Positions 7,066 to 14,811 are shown, numbered from the stretch's first letter. The stretch: 64,000 nucleotides of DNA from Candidatus Rokuibacteriota bacterium (GCA_003220225.1 QHRU01000033.1:62001-126000), one strand, 5' to 3'. The notes: generated by a model not told the origin, from the letters alone. Numbers and translations: made by a program.

Positions 7066-7386
7066 CTAGTGGCCGCCGGTGCAGGCGGCGCAGCGGCAGA
7101 GCGCGCGCAGGTCCGCGTACGGATAGACGCTCGCGTGCGCGTCAGACCACGTCACGGCGAGGCCCGCGTCCGTGCGGCGGATGTCCTGCGGCCACGCCTT
7201 CGCCCCCGCCACGACCTCGAGCGTCGCGCAGGCGCCGCAGCCGCAGGCGCGGCGAAGGGGCTCGAACGGATAGATCGACCCGTGGTCGTCGGCCCACGTG
7301 ACGCCGAGCGCGTAGCGGCCAACCAGGTGGACGTCGCGCGGGACGTCCGGGTTGGGCTGACCGAGGATCGGCAGGCGGCCCTTCAC
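7066..7386 (-). CDS. DUF971 (gamma-butyrobetaine-hydroxylase-like N-terminal) domain protein, 106 aa
   Basis: This stand-alone DUF971 protein shows two matching halves. The first has YALGVTWADDHGSIYPFEPLRRACGCGAC. The second has LAVTWSDAHASVYPYADLRALCRCAAC and ends CTGGH. The Cys pairs (CGCGAC, CRCAAC) are typical of the zinc-binding family linked to Fe-S and Mrp-type proteins in some genomes, though the molecular role is not established. It starts with GTG at 7386; the TGA of the AlkA-like gene overlaps it (GTGA), which fixes the start and implies coupling. Confidence 0.8.
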   Translation of the reverse strand: MKGRLPILGQPNPDVPRDVHLVGRYALGVTWADDHGSIYPFEPLRRACGCGACATLEVVAGAKAWPQDIRRTDAGLAVTWSDAHASVYPYADLRALCRCAACTGGH

Positions 7387-8306
7387 GCCTCGCCTCCGCG
7401 CGCGGCGGCATGCAGGCGCATGCCGGCCAGCAAGTAATGGATGGCGAGGTTCTGGTGCTCGCCCCACACGCGCGAGCGCCGCCGGATCGCCTCCTCGCTC
7501 AGGGTCCGCCCGCGCCGCGCGTAGTGGTGCTCGAAGGCCTTGCGCACGGCGAGGTCGCCGGCGGGACAGACGTCCCCCCGCCCGCAGCAGCGCGCGAGGA
7601 ACCAGTCCGCCGTCCAGCGCCCGAGGCCGCGCAGCGCCGTCAGCGTCGCGATGACGTCCGCGCTCGGCGCCGTGGTCAGCGCGTCGAGGTCGAGCGTGCC
7701 GCGCACCACGCCGCGCGCGAGGTCGCGAATGTACTCGCCCTTGCGCGTCGAAAACTTCAGCGCGCGATACTCGCGCAGCCGAGCGGCGGCGAGCAGGGGC
7801 GGCGTCGGGAACGCGTAGACGTCCCCACCGGGCGTCGCCACCGGCGTGCCCCAGCGTCGCACGAGGCGGGCGCGGCAGGCGAAGGCGAAGGAGAGATTCA
7901 CCTGCTGCGCCGAGATCGAGCCGATCAGCATCTCGAGCGGCGTGGGCGCCAGGGTCGGGCGCATCCCGTAGAGCGGCTCCACGAGCGGGGCGAGCGCGGG
8001 ATCCCCCTTCGCCATGCGGTAGAAGCCGGGCAGGTCGAAGTCGAGGCCGCACAGCCGGCGGACCTCCGTCGTCACCGCCCGCTCGACGTCCGCGCCGCCG
8101 CCGCCGGGGATGGTGACGGTCAGCCGCGCGTCGGTGACCGTCCCCGACGTGCGGACCTCGTACGGCAGCAGACGCTCGCCGACGCGAAGCACGCGGCGGA
8201 GCACGTCGCCGTCGAGGCGGGTGGCCGGATCCTCTCCCCAGCGATGGTAGCGCGCGAGCGTGGCCGCGGCGTCGAACGGGCCGTCGACGGCGAGGGTGAG
8301 CTCCAT
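7383..8306 (-). CDS. DNA-3-methyladenine glycosylase II-like (AlkA/HhH-GPD), 307 aa
   Basis: This is a base-excision repair glycosylase of the HhH-GPD superfamily, expected to remove alkylated purines. The N-terminal half has the AlkA-type β-domain. The HhH-GPD core includes PLEMLIGSISAQQVNLSFAF, the helix-hairpin-helix LTALRGLGRWTADWFLARC, and the catalytic Asp in CPAGDLAVRKAF. This order (LxGxGxWTA then D about 20 residues on) matches AlkA. ATG 8306 is chosen because it begins the conserved β-domain (MELTLAVDGPF). The gene heads an operon with DUF971, MFS and the 166-aa gene. Confidence 0.88.
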   Translation of the reverse strand: MELTLAVDGPFDAAATLARYHRWGEDPATRLDGDVLRRVLRVGERLLPYEVRTSGTVTDARLTVTIPGGGGADVERAVTTEVRRLCGLDFDLPGFYRMAKGDPALAPLVEPLYGMRPTLAPTPLEMLIGSISAQQVNLSFAFACRARLVRRWGTPVATPGGDVYAFPTPPLLAAARLREYRALKFSTRKGEYIRDLARGVVRGTLDLDALTTAPSADVIATLTALRGLGRWTADWFLARCCGRGDVCPAGDLAVRKAFEHHYARRGRTLSEEAIRRRSRVWGEHQNLAIHYLLAGMRLHAAARGGEA

Positions 8307-8344
8307 CGGCCTAATCACGCGGTCGTTGAGTGTACCAGAATCGC

Positions 8345-10165
8345 TCAGTGGCGCAGGTGGTAGGGCACGTCGGTGACGATGACGTTCTTGCGGAACAGGA
8401 ACGTGCCCTTGATCAGGAGCGCCGTCTGGTTGTGGAGGATCTGCTGCCACCAGCGGGCGGGAATGAACTCCGGCAGCACGATCGTCACCACGTGGTTGTC
8501 GCCGTGGCGCTGGAGCTGGTCGATGTACTCCAGCAGCGGGCCGAGGAGCGAGCGGTACGGTGACGTCAGCACGATGAGCGGCAGCCCCTGCCCCCACTTG
8601 CCCCAGCGCTCCTCCAGCCGCCGCGTGCGCTCGGGATCCGTTTCCACGTAGAGGGCCTTGGCCGACGGCGAGAGCGTCTGCGCGTACTGCAGCGCGTGGA
8701 CGACGCCGCGGTGCAGGTCGCCCACGAGGACGAGGACCGTGTTCGTCATGGGCGGCGGTGGCGAGTAGTCGTCGAGCGAGAGCTGCCGCGAGACCTCGCC
8801 GTAGTGGCGATGCACGACGACGAAGATGGCCACGAGGGTGGGGATGAGCAGCACCACGATCCAGGCGCCATGCGAGAACTTCGTCACCGCGATCGTCACC
8901 ATGACCACGCCGGTGACGAGCGCGCCCACGCCGTTGAGGGCCAGGCGCCACCACCAGCCGGGGCCGCGCACGCGCATCCAGCGGCGCACCATGCTCCCCT
9001 GCGAGAGCGTGAACGACACGAACACGCCGACGGCGTAGAGCGGGATGAGCGCGTGGGTGTCACCCTTGAAGATGAGCAGCAGGACGACGGCCAGGCCGCC
9101 TAGGATCACGATGCCGTTGGAGAAGACGAGCCGGTCGCCCTGCGTGGAGAACTGGCGCGGGATGAACCGGTCACGGGCGAGGAAGAAGGCCAGCCGCGGG
9201 AAGTCGGCGAACGACGTGTTGGCCGCCAGCAGCAAGATCAGCATCGTCACGAACTGGATCTCGTAGTAGAGGAAGCCGCCGCCGAAGACGTGGCGCGCCA
9301 GCTGCGAGACCACCGTCTCGTGCTCCTTGGGGACGATGCCGAAGTCGTACGCGAGATAGGTGATGCCGAGGAAGAGCGTGATGAGAATCGCGCCGAGCCA
9401 GGCCAGCACGACGCGCGCGTTGTGGGCCTCCGGCGGCTTGAAGGCGGGCACGCCGTCCGAGACCGCCTCGACACCGGTCAGCGCGGCGCACCCCGAGGCG
9501 AAGGCCCGCAGCAGCAGGAACAGCCCGATGCCCTCGAGGCCCGGCGGGTGCGCCTGGTACGGCGCCTCGCCGAGGAAGTCGAAGATGGCGCCCACGCTGC
9601 CGTACGCGATGAGGCCGAACAGGCTCACGACGAAGAGGTAGGTCGGAGCCGCAAACAGCTTGCCCGACTCGCGAATGCCGCGGAGGTTCGCGATGGCGAC
9701 GACCGCCACCGCCGCCACGCAGAGCACCACGCGGTATCGGAACAGCCACGGCACCGCCGAGGTCACGGCGGCGATGCCGGCCGCCACGCTCACCGCTACG
9801 GTCAGCACGTAGTCGATCAGGAGCGCGGCGCCGGCGACGAGCGCGGGGTACGTGCCGAGGTTGTCCTTGGAGACGATGTAGGCGCCGCCGCCTTGAGGGT
9901 AGGCCAGGATCGTCTGCCGGTAGGAGGACACCACGATCGCGATGAGGGCGGCGATGGCGACCCCGATGGGCAGCGAGTAGGACAGCGCCGCGGTGCCCGC
10001 CAGGATCAGCACGAGCAGGATTTCCTCGGTCGCGTACGCGGTCGACGACAGCGCGTCGGAGGCAAAGACGGCGAGCGCGGTCGGCTTGGAGAGCCGTTCG
10101 TGCCGGGACTGCGCCGTCGGCAGCGGCGTCCCGACGAACAGGCGCTTCAGCTGGTGCAGACGCAC
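8345..10165 (-). CDS. KimA/YdaO-type high-affinity K+:H+ symporter (APC superfamily), 606 aa
   Basis: The length (606) and motifs match KimA of Bacillus subtilis. Features are an N-terminal ALAVFASDALSSTAYATEEI, then SYRQTILAYPQGGGAYIVSK in TM2-3, and about 12 membrane segments. A soluble C-terminal domain (about residues 455-606: NTVLVLVGDLHRGVVHALQYA and VTIVLPEFIPARWWQQILHNQ) is the cyclic-nucleotide-related USP-like region. KimA imports potassium at low external K+ and is inhibited by c-di-AMP in Firmicutes. In many of those genomes a ydaO riboswitch precedes the gene; here only about 75 bp separate it from dnaB and I see no such riboswitch. A general amino-acid permease is the alternative call. 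Confidence 0.82.
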   Translation of the reverse strand: MRLHQLKRLFVGTPLPTAQSRHERLSKPTALAVFASDALSSTAYATEEILLVLILAGTAALSYSLPIGVAIAALIAIVVSSYRQTILAYPQGGGAYIVSKDNLGTYPALVAGAALLIDYVLTVAVSVAAGIAAVTSAVPWLFRYRVVLCVAAVAVVAIANLRGIRESGKLFAAPTYLFVVSLFGLIAYGSVGAIFDFLGEAPYQAHPPGLEGIGLFLLLRAFASGCAALTGVEAVSDGVPAFKPPEAHNARVVLAWLGAILITLFLGITYLAYDFGIVPKEHETVVSQLARHVFGGGFLYYEIQFVTMLILLLAANTSFADFPRLAFFLARDRFIPRQFSTQGDRLVFSNGIVILGGLAVVLLLIFKGDTHALIPLYAVGVFVSFTLSQGSMVRRWMRVRGPGWWWRLALNGVGALVTGVVMVTIAVTKFSHGAWIVVLLIPTLVAIFVVVHRHYGEVSRQLSLDDYSPPPPMTNTVLVLVGDLHRGVVHALQYAQTLSPSAKALYVETDPERTRRLEERWGKWGQGLPLIVLTSPYRSLLGPLLEYIDQLQRHGDNHVVTIVLPEFIPARWWQQILHNQTALLIKGTFLFRKNVIVTDVPYHLRH

Positions 10166-10240
10166 CGGGCCATGATACGCCCGTAGCCCCCGGCAACCGT
10201 CAGTGTTCGACGGGGCTTACGGCGCGCCGACGGGTCGGCG

Positions 10241-13009
10241 CTAGAACGGCGAGGGCTGGCGATGCAGGTCGGCGGCGTTCTCGAACCGGGCGTACTGCGG
10301 CAGGAAGACCACCTTCACGGTGCCGGTGGGGCCGTTGCGCTGTTTGCCGATGATGATCTCGGCGACGTTCTGCTCGTCGGGCGGAATTTCGTCGCCTTTG
10401 TAGACGAACGGCCGGTAGATGAAGAGGATGACGTCGGAATCTTGCTCCAGGGCGCCGGAGTTGTGACTGACGATGCCGTCCGCCAGCCACGATTCCGGGC
10501 CCGGTACCGTGAGGTCGAAGACGTCCTCGTGGCCGGCGGGCCGAACATCGACGATGCGGTCCCAATCGATGTCGACCACGTTCATGTCGCCGTTTCTGTC
10601 GTCGACCGCATCGGCGTAGTCACGGACGGCCTCGGGAATATGGTTCGCGACGGCCAGCATATCGCGGGTCGTCAACTCGCTCACCCTGACCCAACCACGC
10701 TGCGAGAACAGGCGATGCTCCTGGGTCGCTCGAATCGAGCGACCGCGCGAGAGGCGGAGCGTCAGGAGACGCCGCCGCCCCACGCGCCAGACTCGTTCAC
10801 TCTTCGCAGTCACGATCCTGCCCTGCGGCGACATCGAGAGCACTTCGGGCGCTGAGTCGACGAGATCCTGGATGGCCACGCGGCGGCCATCCGCCAGCAG
10901 CACGAGCGTATCTCCTGTCACGCATTCTCTCAGGTCGGAGAGCTGCGGCCGGAAGTCGCGCTGTGCGCGCGCCTCCACCGCGCGCGAGAGCTGAGAGAGC
11001 GCGACCACCGGCACGTTGAGCTCCTTCGCGAGCGCCTTGAGCGAGCGTGAGATCTCCGAGATCTCCTGTTGCCGGTTGTCGAGCGCGGCGCGCCCGCGCA
11101 TCAGCTGCAGGTAGTCGATCACCAACAGATCCAGGCCGTGCTCGGCCTTCATCCGGCGCGCCTTCGCGCGCGCCTCCAGCACCGTGAGGCCGGGACTGTC
11201 GTCGATGAAGATCTTGGCCTCCGAGAGCCGGCCAGCGGCGGCGGTGAGCCGATGCCAGTCGGACGACGACAGGAAGCCGGTGCGCACCGCCTGCGAGTCC
11301 ACCTTGGCCTCGGAGCACAGCATGCGCTGCACCAGCTGCTGAGCGGACATCTCGAGGCTCAGCACCAGCGCGGTGCCGCGCAGGGTGACGCCGAGGTGCT
11401 GGACGATGTTCAGCGCGAAGGCGGTGTTGTGGGTGACGACGTGGTCGTCCGTGACGTAGAGCCGGGACGGGTGGGTCACGGCGATGCAGCGCGTCTCGGT
11501 CACGCGCGTCGGCTCGATGGAGACGAACATCGGCCGGCGCGGCCGGCGCGGGGCCAGGGTGCGGATCAGCTTCGACGAGAGGGTCACGAGCTCCTTCGGT
11601 TCGGCGTAGTCGATGGTGCACACATACGGGGCGCGCGGCGAGCTCCGTCGCACCGAGCACCAGCCGCCCAGCGAGCGGACGAGTGCGGCCACGCCGCGCG
11701 CGAGCCGCCCGCTGCTGGCGGACACGCGCAGGGTGCCCCGCGCCTCCACCACGCCGGCCGCGTCGAGAAGGCCACGCAGCAGATCCACCCGCGCCCCGCG
11801 GCGCGCGCCCATGTAGATGTCGGGGACGAACCGCTGCGCGCTCTCGATGTCCCACAGCCGGAGCCGGCGCATCGCGTCGATGACCGTGCTCGCCGCCTGG
11901 CCGTCGGCGCGCTCGGCGACCCGGGCGACGATCTCCGGGTCGGACGTCCAGAAGCGCAACGCGCGGCCCGAAAGCTCACCGGCACCGAGCAGAGCGCCGA
12001 GCAGCCATGGATCGACCGGCAGCGGGTCGGAGTGCCCGTCGTCCCCGGACGGCGTGTCGACCCAGAGGCCGTGTCGGTAGTGCTTCCGCGCCAGCAGCAG
12101 CGTGACCTGCTCCGTGGTCAGCACCCGCGGCTCGAGCCACGCCCGATGATGGACGCGCCAGAGATGCTCGGCGCAGCATTCCGTCGAGCGCCCGTCCGAG
12201 AACGTGACGCGGTACACCTGGCGCGCGCCCTGCGGGAAGACGCCACGGACGAACGACGCTCGGCCGTCGACCGAGGCCAACGCGTCGCCCGGCCTCAGCT
12301 CGCCCATCGCCTTCCATCCGGTCGCCGTCTTGACCAGCGCGTCGAGCGGCTGCGCCTTCCCCATGCTCGGACGTCCGGCGATGATGATGAAGTCGGAGGG
12401 CTGCAAGCCCGACGTCTCGAGGTCGAGCTTCTCGAAACCCGTGGCGACGCCGGTGACGTGCTCCTTCCGCTCGTAGAGGCGCTCGATGTACTCGAACGTG
12501 TTCTTGAGGATCTTGCCGACGGGCAGCGCGCTGCCTTCCAGCCGCCGCTCGGCGAGGCTGAAGATGCGCTTCTCGGCGTCGTCCACGAGCGTCTGCACGT
12601 CCTCCTTGGCGTCGAAGGCCTGCCCGATGATGTGCGTCGAGGTCTGGATCAGCTCGCGCAGCACCGCCATGTCGCGCACGATCGCCGTGTAGGAGCCGAG
12701 GTGGGCGGCGATCGACGCCTCTTCCATGAGCAGGGCGATGGCGGCGGGGCCGCCGACGAACTGGAGCTGGTCGGTGCGGCGCAGCTCCTCGTTGAGCGTC
12801 AGCGAGTCGACCGGCGCGCCGCGGTCGAAGAGGGTGAGCATCGCCTGGTAGATCGCGCGGTGGGCCTCCGTGTAGAAGTCCGAGGGCCGCAGGACTTCCA
12901 CCACGCGCGGCAAGGCCTCGCGGCCCTCCAGGAGCACGGCGCCGAGCACGGCGCGCTCGGCGTCGAGATTGTGCGGCGGGATGCGCGAAGGAACTTCGAG
13001 CGGGCTCAT
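10241..13009 (-). CDS. dnaB: replicative DNA helicase DnaB containing two inteins, 922-aa precursor
   Basis: DnaB is the hexameric replication-fork helicase. The N-terminal domain (residues 1-110) has PPHNLDAERAVLGAVLLEG. The RecA-like C-domain has Walker A GRPSMGK at 212-218, interrupted by intein 1 (219-528) before TAFALNI. Walker B is LLVIDYLQLM near 629-637. Motif H4 SDLRE is interrupted after residue 695 by intein 2 (696-850), followed by SGALEQDSDVILFIYR. Removing both inteins leaves a 457-residue helicase, a normal length. Without splicing the ATPase site cannot form, so helicase activity depends on two protein-splicing events. The gene follows rplI in the same direction with its own 224-bp upstream region. 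Confidence 0.97.
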   Translation of the reverse strand: MSPLEVPSRIPPHNLDAERAVLGAVLLEGREALPRVVEVLRPSDFYTEAHRAIYQAMLTLFDRGAPVDSLTLNEELRRTDQLQFVGGPAAIALLMEEASIAAHLGSYTAIVRDMAVLRELIQTSTHIIGQAFDAKEDVQTLVDDAEKRIFSLAERRLEGSALPVGKILKNTFEYIERLYERKEHVTGVATGFEKLDLETSGLQPSDFIIIAGRPSMGKAQPLDALVKTATGWKAMGELRPGDALASVDGRASFVRGVFPQGARQVYRVTFSDGRSTECCAEHLWRVHHRAWLEPRVLTTEQVTLLLARKHYRHGLWVDTPSGDDGHSDPLPVDPWLLGALLGAGELSGRALRFWTSDPEIVARVAERADGQAASTVIDAMRRLRLWDIESAQRFVPDIYMGARRGARVDLLRGLLDAAGVVEARGTLRVSASSGRLARGVAALVRSLGGWCSVRRSSPRAPYVCTIDYAEPKELVTLSSKLIRTLAPRRPRRPMFVSIEPTRVTETRCIAVTHPSRLYVTDDHVVTHNTAFALNIVQHLGVTLRGTALVLSLEMSAQQLVQRMLCSEAKVDSQAVRTGFLSSSDWHRLTAAAGRLSEAKIFIDDSPGLTVLEARAKARRMKAEHGLDLLVIDYLQLMRGRAALDNRQQEISEISRSLKALAKELNVPVVALSQLSRAVEARAQRDFRPQLSDLRECVTGDTLVLLADGRRVAIQDLVDSAPEVLSMSPQGRIVTAKSERVWRVGRRRLLTLRLSRGRSIRATQEHRLFSQRGWVRVSELTTRDMLAVANHIPEAVRDYADAVDDRNGDMNVVDIDWDRIVDVRPAGHEDVFDLTVPGPESWLADGIVSHNSGALEQDSDVILFIYRPFVYKGDEIPPDEQNVAEIIIGKQRNGPTGTVKVVFLPQYARFENAADLHRQPSPF
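10460..10924 (-). mobile_element. mini-intein in the DnaB H4 region (155 aa, no endonuclease)
   Basis: The intein spans residues 696-850. Block A is CVTGDTLVLLADG, block B is IRATQEHRLF, blocks F and G are VFDLTVPGPESWLADG and VSHN, and the +1 extein residue is Ser. It is close in length and sequence style to the well-known Synechocystis DnaB mini-intein region (CISGD...VFDLTVPG...HN). It lacks an endonuclease domain. It sits between SDLRE and SGALEQDSD, apparently two residues before the Synechocystis site (SDLRESG/S). Confidence 0.92.
11426..12355 (-). mobile_element. class 3 intein in the DnaB Walker A motif (310 aa) with decayed LAGLIDADG endonuclease
   Basis: The intein spans residues 219-528, inserted between K218 and T529 of GRPSMGK/T. 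It begins with Ala (AQPLDALVKTATGWKAMGEL) rather than Cys or Ser, like mycobacterial and mycobacteriophage DnaB inteins. The class 3 WCT triplet is present: W284 two residues after block B H282, C508 in block F (TRCIAVTHPSRLYV), and T526 before the terminal H527-N528. The two LAGLIDADG motifs are recognisable at 336-344 (LLGALLGAG) and 411-419 (LRGLLDAAG), but both catalytic Asp positions are Ala (343 and 418), so the homing endonuclease is probably dead while splicing residues are kept. Confidence 0.92.
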
Positions 13010-13040
13010 CGGCGCGTCTCACCACGAATCATGCGCGACG

Positions 13041-13070
13041 ATCCTTGATCCCACGGCGGGAATTCGTCAA
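13041..13070 (-). promoter_or_regulatory. possible sigma-70 promoter for dnaB
   Basis: On the minus strand a TTGACG -35 (13065-13070) is followed by 18 bp and a weak -10 AAGGAT (13041-13046), about 30 bp before the dnaB ATG. The -10 is poor, so this is tentative. Confidence 0.3.
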
Positions 13071-13084
13071 GAAATTTGTGCGGC

Positions 13085-13159
13085 GGTGGATGACTTCGTG
13101 GACAGCCGGTTGATAGGTGACGACAACCGGTGCGTGAACGGTGGACAGCGGGTGGATAA
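13085..13159 (-). promoter_or_regulatory. cluster of DnaA-box-like 9-mers around a perfect dyad, upstream of dnaB
   Basis: Four same-orientation 9-mers resembling TTATCCACA lie on the minus strand: TTATCCACC (13151-13159), CTGTCCACC (13140-13148), CTGTCCACG (13097-13105) and TCATCCACC (13085-13093). Between the inner pair is a perfect inverted repeat CCGGTTG (13106-13112) / CAACCGG (13124-13130). The first 9-mer is 8/9 to the DnaA-box consensus. This could be a DnaA- or other regulator-binding site controlling dnaB. Confidence 0.45.
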
Positions 13160-13165
13160 GACGAC

Positions 13166-13199
13166 GCGACCCCGAGACCCATCTGGCTCCCGGGGTCGC
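13166..13199 (-). terminator. hairpin downstream of rplI
   Basis: A 9-bp perfect stem GCGACCCCG (13166-13174) / CGGGGTCGC (13191-13199) with a 16-nt loop lies 34 nt past the rplI stop. There is no clear U-tract, so it may be a weak or Rho-assisted terminator separating the ribosomal operon from dnaB. Confidence 0.5.
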
Positions 13200-13233
13200 G
13201 GATCACACGCGGCGCGAACGCGCGCCGCGTCGG

Positions 13234-13677
13234 CTACTCGCGGACGACGCTGACTTTCAGCTGGGCGATGACGTCGGTGTGCAAGCGGATCGGGACGGCG
13301 GTCTCGCCGAGTGCCTTGATGGGCTCATCGAGCTGGACGCGCTTGCGCTCGACCTTCACGCCGTTCTTCTCGAGGAAGTCGACGAGGTCCTGCGAGGTGA
13401 CCGAGCCGAAGAGCTTGCCTTCCTCCGAGGCCTGGCGCCGCTCCTCGTACATGAGCGCCTCGATCCGGTCGCGTACGGCCTCGGCGTCGCCCTTGATGCG
13501 GTCGGCCTTGGCGTGCGCCTGCTTCTTGATGTGATCGAGGTTCTTGAGGTTGCCCGCGGTGGCGCTCAGCGCGAGCTTTTTCGGGATGAGGAAGTTGCGG
13601 GCGTAGCCGTCGGAGACGTCGCGGACCTCGCCGCGGCGGCCGAGCTTCTGCACGTCGTCGAGCAGGATGACTTTCAT
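13234..13677 (-). CDS. rplI: 50S ribosomal protein L9
   Basis: The 147-residue protein has the standard L9 layout. The N-terminal rRNA-binding domain starts MKVILLDDVQKLGRRGEV and contains DVSDGYARNFLIPKKLA. A long connecting helix (about residues 40-75) follows, then the C-terminal domain with GKLFGSVTSQDLVDFL and ends VSVVRE. The ATG at 13677 is chosen over an in-frame upstream start because it begins the conserved N-terminus and has AGGA six bases upstream. It is the last gene of rpsF-ssb-rpsR-rplI. Confidence 0.97.
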   Translation of the reverse strand: MKVILLDDVQKLGRRGEVRDVSDGYARNFLIPKKLALSATAGNLKNLDHIKKQAHAKADRIKGDAEAVRDRIEALMYEERRQASEEGKLFGSVTSQDLVDFLEKNGVKVERKRVQLDEPIKALGETAVPIRLHTDVIAQLKVSVVRE

Positions 13678-13727
13678 GGCCCGTCCTATTTGGGGAGGGG
13701 AGCCCTCGCAGGGTTCCCCCACCCCTC

Positions 13728-13976
13728 CTAATCGGTCGAGACGTACGGCAGCAGGGCCACCGTGCGCGCGCGCTTGATGGCATGGGTGAGCTGGCGCTGG
13801 TGCCGCGCGCAGCTGCCGGAGATGCGGCGCGGGATGATCTTGCCGCGCTCGGTCACGAAGCTGCGCAGACGTCGGACGTCCTTGTAGTCGACGAGGTCGA
13901 CCTTGTCCGCGCAGAACTTGCAGATCTTCCGCCGGCCGAACCGGCGGCGCTTAACGGGCTTCGCTGCGGGCGGAAT
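13728..13976 (-). CDS. rpsR: 30S ribosomal protein S18, AUU start codon, 82 aa
   Basis: The frame from 13976 encodes a clear S18: [20 protein letters not shown] then [33 protein letters not shown] and [13 protein letters not shown]. It has the C+ zinc-type CKFC pair and a third Cys. The only usable start is ATT at 13974-13976: an in-frame TAA lies five codons upstream (13989-13991) and the next ATG/GTG/TTG codon is well inside the conserved domain. A strong AAAGGAGG ribosome site ends 6 nt before the ATT. ORF finders limited to ATG/GTG/TTG miss this gene. It lies between ssb and rplI, the universal S18 position. Confidence 0.95.
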   Translation of the reverse strand: MPPAAKPVKRRRFGRRKICKFCADKVDLVDYKDVRRLRSFVTERGKIIPRRISGSCARHQRQLTHAIKRARTVALLPYVSTD

Positions 13977-14011
13977 GGCGCTCCTCCTTTAGACGTTAAG
14001 CCGACTGCACG

Positions 14012-14440
14012 TTAGAACGGGACGTCGTCGTCGCCGCCGCCGCCCGCGTTCGCCGTCTCTTCGGCGAAGGCCGGCGCCGTGGCGGGGGCGCCCCCCGCGG
14101 CCGCGCCCTTGGTGCGGCTCATGAATTGCACGCGCTCGGCGACGACTTCGGTGGCCGTGCGCTTCTGGCCGTCCTTGCCCTCCCAGTCGCGCGTCTGGAG
14201 CCGCCCCTCGACGAAGACCTGGCTGCCCTTGTCGAGGTACTCGCCGCACGACTCGGCCTGCTTGCCCCAGACGACGACGGTGAGGAAGCACGCTTCCTCC
14301 CGCTTCTCGCCGGACTGGGTCGTGTAGTTGCGGTTGACCGCCATCCTGAGATCCGCGACGGCGGTGCCGCTGGGCGTGTAGCGCAGCTCCGGGGGGCGGG
14401 TCAGGTTGCCGATGAGCAGTACCTTGTTGAGGCTCGCCAT
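14012..14440 (-). CDS. ssb: single-stranded DNA-binding protein SSB, 142 aa
   Basis: SSB coats single-stranded DNA at the replication fork and recruits repair and replication proteins through its C-terminal tip. The OB fold starts MASLNKVLLIGNLTRPPELRYT and includes FLTVVVWGKQAESCGEYLDKG and VFVEGRLQTRDWEGKDGQKR. A Gly/Ala-rich linker leads to the acidic tip DDDVPF, matching the DDDIPF partner-binding motif. Its ATG overlaps the rpsF stop (TGATG), as expected in the rpsF-ssb-rpsR operon. Confidence 0.97.
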   Translation of the reverse strand: MASLNKVLLIGNLTRPPELRYTPSGTAVADLRMAVNRNYTTQSGEKREEACFLTVVVWGKQAESCGEYLDKGSQVFVEGRLQTRDWEGKDGQKRTATEVVAERVQFMSRTKGAAAGGAPATAPAFAEETANAGGGGDDDVPF

Positions 14441-14811
14441 CAGACGACCTCCTCGAGGACCTTGGTGTCCCCGTCGGGGGGTTCCGGCGCCTTCCTCGAG
14501 CGAGCCTTCTTGCTGCGTGTCGGCACCCGCGTCGACAGGAAGCGCAGGACGTTTTCGTTCAGCCGGAGCTGCCGCTCGAGCTCCTTCACCATGGACGGCT
14601 CGGCCTTTGCCTCGAACACCGCGTACGTGCCTTCCCGCTGCTTGCGGATGTCGTACGCGAGCCGGCGCTTTCCCCAGTTGTCGACCTTGTCGACCTCGAT
14701 GCCGAGCGACTTGGCTTGCTCGCCCAGCTGCGTGAGCAGGGCGGCGACTTCTTCGTCGGTCGGCTTCGGGTCGACGATCACGAGTATCTCGTAGGGCCGC
14801 AGTGCACTCAC
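14440..14811 (-). CDS. rpsF: 30S ribosomal protein S6, 123 aa
   Basis: S6 binds S18 and 16S rRNA in the platform. The sequence begins MSALRPYEILVIVDPKPTDE, has the DNWGKRRLAYDIRKQREGTYAVFEAKA core, and LNENVLRFLSTRV near the end, followed by a basic/acidic tail. It is the first gene of the rpsF-ssb-rpsR-rplI cluster, which precedes dnaB here as in many bacteria. Confidence 0.97.
   Translation of the reverse strand: MSALRPYEILVIVDPKPTDEEVAALLTQLGEQAKSLGIEVDKVDNWGKRRLAYDIRKQREGTYAVFEAKAEPSMVKELERQLRLNENVLRFLSTRVPTRSKKARSRKAPEPPDGDTKVLEEVV

Noticed and set aside
5770-7437. 555-residue plus-strand ORF rich in His, Arg and Glu
   Set aside because: Antisense to the MFS and DUF971 genes, with composition typical of a shadow frame.
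10166-10240. ydaO-type riboswitch before the KimA-like gene
   Set aside because: The gap is too short and lacks the conserved riboswitch blocks.
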